From: Mycobacteriales bacterium | GTDB taxonomy: Bacteria > Actinomycetota > Actinomycetes > BP-191 | NCBI GenBank assembly: GCA_035714365.1 | Contig: DASTMB010000023.1 | Span: 62,001-126,000, forward strand | Direction: 5' to 3' | DNA length: 64,000 bases | Shown: piece after piece, positions 60,501 through 64,000 of the stretch | Numbering within the stretch: position 1 is the stretch's first letter | How the letters are laid out: each line of letters opens with the position of its first letter | Position numbers and translations under genes: made by a program | The notes under the pieces: generated by a model | What the model saw: only the letters and a program-made list of their open reading frames with translations | Told to the model about the DNA's origin: nothing | The model's database searches: none

Positions 60501-60947
60501 GACCTCGACGGCCGGTGGGGCTTCAAGTGCAAGTGGTGCAAGAACGCGCTGCGGCGCGCGGCGAACGTCACGAACTTCGCCGGCTCCATCGTCGCTCTCG
60601 GGACCTACGTGGGCTGCGCCGCCTGCGCCGCGGTCGGCTACGGGATGCAGCTCGCCTCGGCCGCGATGTACGGCCTCAGCGGTGACTGGAAGGCCGCCGG
60701 GCGCGTCGCGTTCGCCGCGACGTTCTCCTTCGCGGTCGGCAAGGTGAACAAGGTGATCAAGGGGTTCAAGACCGTCGGTCGCGCGGCGCGCGCGGGCCGG
60801 GCGCTCCAGCGGTTCGGCAACTCCGCCGGTGCGTTCTACATGAACCGCCACCTGTGCGGGTGGGGGATGGGCTGCTCCTCGTACAAGAAGAAGCCGCGCA
60901 TCATGGCACCGGGGCGGTACAGGATGGCCAGGATGGACCGCGACTGA
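54507..60947 (+). CDS. giant secreted DNRLRE/RHS-repeat polymorphic toxin
   Basis: A 2146-residue exported protein. Signal peptide to about residue 28 (SALAAACLTAGLQASASA). Then a beta-rich N-terminal region with VRKNGAWVPLDLSL and YPVTVDPSI; a DNRLRE-like domain (about 291-475); Ig-like repeats (about 476-600); YD/RHS repeats from about 791; and the RHS core RLYLPSTGRFLQVDPV with YDLDGRWG near 2003. The last 137 residues are the variable tip: two or three hydrophobic helices (AGSIVALGTYVGCAACAAVGYG; GRVAFAATFSFAVG), then a basic, Cys-containing end. No nuclease motif is seen, so it may act on membranes or be a pretoxin. GTG at 54507 follows tgggggag. Confidence 0.85.
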   Translation: MGPLSRVLTSALAAACLTAGLQASASAAPVPAAPAAPAAAPAPPPAESYERPDTYSAQLAARLLGRRVEVTGLRSETETVWANPDGTFTSDVTSGPTRVRKNGAWVPLDLSLEQVGGRLRPVAAPADVSFSGGGNGPLTLQSHQGRSLALGWKGALPAPDVDGGVATYRDVLPGADLELATSSFGFSERLNLRSRPAKAPVVRFPVTGKGLALAKGRNGDLLVTDAKGAVVAHAPAPRMWDASVDPRSGEHTRSVPIPTEIVRTATGSELVLSPPASFLDDPAVEYPVTVDPSISVSNLGDTWVQNDYTTSQISDPWLKVGTYDGGTHVARSLIKWSLGTASGKHVLSATMSLYEHWSYSCTASSMSMGPVNAAFSSSTVWSNQPTYTGTYGATTSFAKGYSSSCPDGRQSLNILSMVDAWADGALTNNGLKLWGSNEGDSNSWKKFCSANVSSSSADAPCTTSSNVPTLSITYNTVPNAPTNLSPANNAYTNDTTPTLSGKVTDPDGGSLHGVFYAQDVSAGNVWIINGSSGNTVSSGGTSGYTRASALVNGRTYHWRMKANDGTDNSAYVPSSTTWYTFTVDTTAPVTPTVSSTTYQSGQWGGGAGTAGTFTFGNGGSTDVVGYYYGLDDSTPGTYTTATSASVTPSTEGPHHVYVQSKDRAGNVSPVKDYAFNVGAGAVTSPAGGDRTQKRFTLKAAGQPSFTSVKFQYRRADADAWTDIAASALTDTSGNALSSNSMAMASSASTPAVWDVTATLAATDPDGPVQVRAVFAPAGTASAPVALTLDRTAYGDYATDDVGPGSVNLVTGNLTISASDVSVSSYGSDLTVSRTYQSRDPGAGADGMFGAPWTSSAEVGAAGSDFGSLVVAGNLVTVSTSDGDTVAFAKRTDGTYAAELGAEELTLTYASATDTYTLADLDGDTTTFAVTPLTTTTAATTTSNSVPVADASKVAVDQRIDLKNGVTLVAGNRKVTAISGATVTFDGAAVSVPSGAKVAAASTYLPSQVAQPGSGNMTSYSYDAVAGGGTRVARILAPKPTGVTCPAYPATLLTSTAKGCRAVELHYATTTTATGTTESAWGDYAGRVSSIGFVAWDPDAATPAMTEFTVARYAYDSNGRLRAAWDPRLSTPLKTVYDYDSAGHVTSVTPPSERTTPAPLASWGITYSAITGDANTGRLATVSRTSATTGEARTTVVYAVPITGSGAPYDLGATERARWAQSDAPTDATAVFDTTTACGVSVATTTPVDYGCASVHYTDANGREVNTASPSGGGISTTEYDGYGNVVRSLSAENRARALDDSDTDVAATEAALSRTLDEQQIYAADGQRLLETYGPAHQVELASDGRTVVARAHTVNTYDEGAPAGTRYDLVTTAATGAREVGTTTDVDVRVTKTAYDWNLRQATAVTSDAVTGGLNIVTRTAYDSATGLATSTTRPAGGTTTNTAQTTLTVYYSAAANATYPACGGHAEWANLPCQSRPAAQPGTTDMPDLPVVTLTYTAFNMPRTKTETVGATTRTTTTSYDAAGRPATVTVTGGIGTGVSATATSYSTSTGQVDAVCETSCAPGNARIDRTYDDFGRETSYTDAGGVTSTTTYDVASRTVATYDGKETQTRTYDQGTERRGLVTQLVDTQAGTFTATYGIDGDVATETYPNGIVATTTQDEAGTPVQVTYDQPGCPLADCVWLTDSVVESVHGQVASHSGLSAQSYGYDRAGRLTGVDDVSEGVCTRRAYTLDANSNRTQVLETAFTDDTCTTSAGSASVTSYVDAADRLYAVSPRTASNANDYGYDAFGRTTRVPAAHAGVALTAIYYTDDLVRSVTSGGTTRTWSRDPASRLSGWTDGDPASGMTHVNHFDGDGDTPSWTTEAADGSAWTRVVNGIAALALVHATTAGATVELQLTNLHGDVAVVASSTATEPPTPLASFDATEFGTPRGGLGTGPRYGWLGGRTRSADVPGGLLLMGVRLYLPSTGRFLQVDPVAGGNATAYDYVHHDPVNGYDLDGRWGFKCKWCKNALRRAANVTNFAGSIVALGTYVGCAACAAVGYGMQLASAAMYGLSGDWKAAGRVAFAATFSFAVGKVNKVIKGFKTVGRAARAGRALQRFGNSAGAFYMNRHLCGWGMGCSSYKKKPRIMAPGRYRMARMDRD

Positions 60948-60982
60948 CCGAGGGCGGTCGCGACGAGGGACGGAGGGGCCCG

Positions 60983-61426
60983 GTGGGCGTGCGCCAGTGG
61001 TTGCGGCGGCGCCCGCCGGAGACCCCGCCCGACCTGCTCGCGCTGCGCGAGGTGCCGGAGGGCGACCGGGCGCGCGAGCTGTGGCGGGAGCTGCCCGCCG
61101 GGGTGCGGCAGGACGTGATCCGCCGCGCCCGCCGCGGGGTGGCCGCGCCGGAGCCCGGCATCGCCTGCCTCGCGGTCGGCTGGGCGTGGGCGGTCGTCGG
61201 GCCGCCGCACGCGCGGCGGACGGTGTCGACGGGGGCGCGGGTCCGCGCGGTCGCGGAGAAGGTGTTCGAGGCCGCCGCCGGCGCCGGCGCGGTCTACGGC
61301 GCGGGGTCGCCGTTCGAGGGGTACGAGCCGGACGACGCGTTACCGCCGGTGCGCCGGGTGGCGTTCGCCGTCGAGGCCGCGAACGTGCCGCCGCTGCGGG
61401 CGGCGGGGATCCTGCCGCCGCCCTGA
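60983..61426 (+). CDS. hypothetical protein, candidate immunity partner of the second RHS
   Basis: A 147-residue soluble protein with no signal peptide. It has Arg/Pro-rich opening (VRQWLRRRPPETPPDLLALREV), helical middle (LWRELPAGVRQDVIRRARRG) and a C-terminal part RRVAFAVEAANVPPLRAAG. I do not recognise it. It starts 35 bases after the RHS stop on the same strand with a cggaggggcc ribosome site, the position of an immunity gene. The gap is longer than in the first RHS locus, and it may simply be a neighbour. Confidence 0.6.
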   Translation: MGVRQWLRRRPPETPPDLLALREVPEGDRARELWRELPAGVRQDVIRRARRGVAAPEPGIACLAVGWAWAVVGPPHARRTVSTGARVRAVAEKVFEAAAGAGAVYGAGSPFEGYEPDDALPPVRRVAFAVEAANVPPLRAAGILPPP

Positions 61427-61491
61427 CGGCAGGACGGGCCCGCCCGGCGTCGAACGCCTACGGCGACCGCACCACCCGAGGGAGAACCGCC

Positions 61492-62817
61492 GTGGCCGTC
61501 CGCCGTGCCCGCCTGCTCGTCTCCGCCGCCGCCGTCGCGGCCGTCGCCGCCGCCGTGGCGCCCGCGCACTCCGCGCCGGCCCGCAACGCCGCGACGTTCG
61601 GCAAGCCGGTCGCGCTGCCGGAGTTCGACGGTGGGGAGCCGTCGCTGGCGATCGACCCGACCGGCAACGGCGGCGTCTACGTCGTGGCGCCGCAGGGTCT
61701 CGGCGGCGGGAAGGGCATCGGCTTCTGGGCCAGCCACGACCACGGCAGGACGTTCCCGGTGCGGCGGCTGATCGGCTCGTCGGCGGGCGGCGGCGACTCC
61801 GACGTGGAGGTCGGCAACGACCACACGGTCTACGTGGCGGACCTGGAGCTGGCGGCGAACGCGATCTGCCGCTCGTCCGACGGCGGCGCGACGTTCGTCG
61901 ACGCGACGTCGGGGCAGCCGTGCGACGGGCTGGTGACGAGCCAGTACGGCTACGTCAGCGACCGGCAGTGGCTCAACCACGGCCCGGCCGGCGAGCTGTA
62001 CCTGACCTACCACGACGTCCACGTGGAGCTGCCGTACACGCTGCGCAGCGACGACCAGGGGCGGACGTTCGTGCCGTGCGGGCCGACGTCGTTCTCGGCG
62101 ACGGGGACCGAGCTGGCGAACTTCACGCCCGGCCCGACGAGCGGCACCCAGGTGCCGAAGCCGGTGATCGACCGGGAGGGCCGGATCTACACGGCGTTCG
62201 CGACGGCGACCGCGCCGGCGCAGGGCGGCTTCGACCACCTGTACCTGACGACGACGTCGGCCTGCTCGCCGGCGTCGGTGTTCACGACGTACCCGATCTA
62301 CGCGCACGAAGGCGCCGACCTGGCGCAGCCGTTCGACGGTCTCGGCCGCGACGGCGGCGGCACGCTCTACGTCGTCGCGGGCGGCCACCTCACCGGCAGC
62401 GACACGACCGACAACGTCTGGCTGTTCCGCTCCGACGACGGCGGGAAGACGTGGGCGAAGCCGGTGCGCGTCAACACGCCGGGCCTGAAGGCGAACATGC
62501 TGCCGACGGTCGCGGGCGGGCTGCGCAGGGGCCAGGTCGCGATCGGCTGGTACGGCGCGGCCGGGCCGTCGCGGAGCAGCGCCGGCAACGCGTGGCGCTA
62601 CTACGTGGCGACGTCGTTCGACGGCGGCCGGACCTTCACGCAGGCGCCGGTGACCGGCGTGATGCACAAGGGTGCGCAGGCGCGGGCGCTGCTCGACTTC
62701 ACGACGATCCTCGTCGAGCCGCGGACGGGCGCGGTGATCGCGACGTTCGCGGGCGACGCGGACGGCAAGCGCAAGGCGTACGTCGTGCGGCAGACCGGCG
62801 GCCGGTACCTGCGCTGA
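61492..62817 (+). CDS. secreted Asp-box (BNR/sialidase-like) beta-propeller protein
   Basis: A 441-residue exported protein. The signal peptide (VRRARLLVSAAAVAAVAAAVAPAHSA) has a GTG start with gagggagaac upstream. At least five Asp-box motifs are visible: SHDHGRTF, SSDGGATF, SDDQGRTF, SDDGGKTW and SFDGGRTF. These turns occur in each blade of sialidase-like propellers. The catalytic Arg triad of true sialidases was not found, so enzyme activity is doubtful. It may bind or process glycans outside the cell, in keeping with the other secreted proteins nearby. Confidence 0.8.
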   Translation: MAVRRARLLVSAAAVAAVAAAVAPAHSAPARNAATFGKPVALPEFDGGEPSLAIDPTGNGGVYVVAPQGLGGGKGIGFWASHDHGRTFPVRRLIGSSAGGGDSDVEVGNDHTVYVADLELAANAICRSSDGGATFVDATSGQPCDGLVTSQYGYVSDRQWLNHGPAGELYLTYHDVHVELPYTLRSDDQGRTFVPCGPTSFSATGTELANFTPGPTSGTQVPKPVIDREGRIYTAFATATAPAQGGFDHLYLTTTSACSPASVFTTYPIYAHEGADLAQPFDGLGRDGGGTLYVVAGGHLTGSDTTDNVWLFRSDDGGKTWAKPVRVNTPGLKANMLPTVAGGLRRGQVAIGWYGAAGPSRSSAGNAWRYYVATSFDGGRTFTQAPVTGVMHKGAQARALLDFTTILVEPRTGAVIATFAGDADGKRKAYVVRQTGGRYLR

Positions 62818-63528
62818 TCAGCCGCCGCCGCCCCCGGAGCGGAGCTCGACGATCCGGGTGGCGATGTCGCGGAGCTTGACGTTCTCGCGCTGCGACGCCA
62901 GCCGCAGCAGCTCGAACGCGTCGTCGGGGCCGCACCGCTGCTCGGACATGATGATGCCCTTCGCCTGCTCGATGACGGCGCGGGAGCGCATCGCCTCCTC
63001 AAGCTGGGTGGTGAGCGCGCGGCTGGCGTCGTAGACCCGCGCGTTGGCGATCGCGACGCTCGCCTGCGCGGCGAACAGCAGGCCGACATCGCGGGCGCCG
63101 TCGAACGCCTGCGGCTCGATCGAGTAGAGGTTCAGCGCGCCGATCGGCTGGTCGCGCACGGTGAGCGGCAGCGAGAGCGACGACCTGGCGCCGCGCGCGA
63201 CCGCGACGCCGGCGAACGTCGGCCACCGGCCCTCGCTCGTCATGTCGCCGATGACGTAGACCTCGCCGTACCGGCTGGCGTCGAGGCAGGGCCCCTCGAG
63301 CGTCTCGTACTGGGCCTCGTCGATCGCCTGCGCGAGGTCGTCGGTGCTGACGACGGTGTACGGGTGCCCCTCGCGCCACAACGTCACGCTCCCGGCGTCG
63401 CACCCCGGGATGGTGGCGCAGGCGAGCTGCGCCACGCGCGCGAGCGTCTCCTGGTACGTCTCCTCGGCGCGGAGGAGACCGACCAGCTCGGCGTGGTGTG
63501 CCCAGAGCTCGCCGGACGGCTCGGTCAC
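62818..63528 (-). CDS. GAF and ANTAR domain regulator
   Basis: A 236-residue protein. The GAF domain (about 25-165) opens with ARVAQLACATIPGCDAGSVTL and contains ETLEGPCLDA and LSLPLTVRDQPIGALNLYS. The ANTAR domain follows (ALTTQLEEAMRSRAVIEQAKGIIMSEQRCGPDDAFELLRLASQRENVKLRDIA), which binds paired hairpins in nascent RNA and prevents termination. The C-terminal end is a run of glycines. GTG at 63528 is used. Its targets and GAF ligand are unknown. A second ANTAR gene lies just upstream in the same direction. Confidence 0.85.
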   Translation of the reverse strand: MTEPSGELWAHHAELVGLLRAEETYQETLARVAQLACATIPGCDAGSVTLWREGHPYTVVSTDDLAQAIDEAQYETLEGPCLDASRYGEVYVIGDMTSEGRWPTFAGVAVARGARSSLSLPLTVRDQPIGALNLYSIEPQAFDGARDVGLLFAAQASVAIANARVYDASRALTTQLEEAMRSRAVIEQAKGIIMSEQRCGPDDAFELLRLASQRENVKLRDIATRIVELRSGGGGG

Positions 63529-63701
63529 GACGGACCGCCCGGCGCGGCGAGAGCCGCGAGCGTGCGTCGGGGGATCACGTGTTCACCTGCCGCGTCGAGG
63601 GAGGACGCCCGCACCGCCTGCTGGCTAAAGCGATGAACGCCGGGGCGGTCGGCCCGCGCCCGCCGAGGCGAGTCTACCCGGACCCCTGCCACGTCTCCGC
63701 G

Positions 63702-64000
63702 CTACTGCCCGGGCAGGCGCGTCTTGCTGTCGACGAGCCGCTGCGCGACCTCGCGCAGCTTGACGTTCTGGCGCTGCGACGCGGCGCGGAGCATCTCGAA
63801 CGCCGCGTCGGCGTCGCAGCCGCGTTCGCCCATGAGGATGCCCTTCGCCTGCTCGATGGTGGCGCGCGAGCGCATCGCCTCCTCGAGCTGCTCGGCGAGG
63901 CGGCGGCTGGCGTCGTACACCTGCGCGTTGGCGATCGCGACCGCCGCCTGCGTGGCGAGCTCGATGCCGGTCTCGCGCCCCCGCGGGGTGAACGGGTCCT
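63702..64000 (-). CDS. GAF/ANTAR regulator, 3' part only (cut by window edge)
   Basis: The reading frame enters from the right edge with the end of a GAF domain (TPRGRETGIELATQAAVAIANAQVYDAS) and continues into an ANTAR domain nearly identical in layout to the preceding one: EEAMRSRATIEQAKGILMGERGCDADAAFEMLRAASQRQNVKLREVAQRLVDS. It stops at 63702. The similarity to the gene at 62818 points to a tandem duplication. An AT-richer spacer (63529-63701) with no gene separates them. Confidence 0.8.
   Translation of the reverse strand, partial: DPFTPRGRETGIELATQAAVAIANAQVYDASRRLAEQLEEAMRSRATIEQAKGILMGERGCDADAAFEMLRAASQRQNVKLREVAQRLVDSKTRLPGQ

Noticed and set aside
54378-60851. 2157-codon minus-strand open frame opposite the second RHS gene
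   Set aside because: Same cause: composition-driven antisense frame with no recognisable protein features.
61492-62817. True sialidase (neuraminidase)
   Set aside because: Asp boxes are clear, but the catalytic Arg triad and Tyr/Glu pair could not be identified.
1-64000. CRISPR arrays, tRNA genes, insertion sequences or phage genes
   Set aside because: I looked for repeated spaced units, cloverleaf arms, transposase motifs and terminal inverted repeats and found none; the only mobile element is the intein.

Overview
The window is about 64 kb of very GC-rich DNA. It has strongly G/C-biased third codon positions, many GTG and TTG starts, and start/stop overlaps of the ATGA, GTGA and TTGA type. 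Family content (HelD-type helicase, SigE-like ECF sigma factor, GAF-ANTAR proteins, DNRLRE/RHS giant secreted proteins, DUF480 protein) points to a soil-type, sporoactinomycete-like actinobacterium (Actinomycetota). The genus cannot be read from the sequence. No rRNA, tRNA, CRISPR array, transposase or phage gene was seen, and no gene-free stretch exceeds 300 bases.

Layout. 1-3.6 kb: end of a small secreted protein, then a three-gene operon (unknown protein, MBL-fold hydrolase, membrane-embedded patatin). 3.6-15.3 kb: a mixed region holding a DUF480 protein, secreted LVIVD protein, DUF4279 protein, DUF4258/YgiT-type toxin-antitoxin-like pair, acyl-CoA dehydrogenase, HelD-like helicase, YncE-propeller phosphoesterase, small Cys-containing secreted protein, beta-carbonic anhydrase and two RNA methyltransferases. 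15.4-25.9 kb: a 3201-residue secreted RHS protein ending in a PD-(D/E)XK nuclease-like toxin, with a TTGA-coupled candidate immunity gene. 26-27.3 kb: APC permease. 27.4-36.4 kb: a nine-gene, fully overlapping glycan operon (two epimerases, MDR and Gfo/Idh oxidoreductases, four glycosyltransferases, a methyltransferase). 36.4-40.4 kb: a small unknown gene, then an ABC exporter and a two-component system. 40.5-49.1 kb: a GH30 enzyme with repeats and a bulb-lectin domain, UDP-glucuronate decarboxylase, GT39-like membrane glycosyltransferase, an ECF sigma factor with a membrane partner, and a secreted protein. 49.1-54.3 kb: RtcB interrupted by an intein, a nucleotidyltransferase and a GH44 glycosidase; rtcB and the GH44 gene each carry an apparent single-base deletion. 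54.5-61.4 kb: a second secreted RHS protein (2146 residues) and a candidate partner gene. 61.5-64 kb: an Asp-box secreted protein and two GAF/ANTAR regulators, the last cut by the window edge.

How it fits together. Most of the window concerns the cell surface: secreted polymorphic toxins, secreted glycosidases, envelope glycan synthesis, and the regulators that may control them. The best new signal is a shared promoter element, CGAACCT(T/G)-N15-GTCCTTG, found upstream of three genes. Two copies are arranged back to back with a mirror-image promoter (CGAACCTT-N15-GTCGG). One of these pairs faces the ECF sigma gene itself, which suggests an autoregulated envelope regulon covering the sigma operon, the 47.7-kb secreted protein, UDP-glucuronate decarboxylase, the GT39-like enzyme and the YncE-phosphoesterase. 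A second recurring pattern is TANNNT placed 6-9 bases before the start codon of five genes, which fits leaderless transcription.
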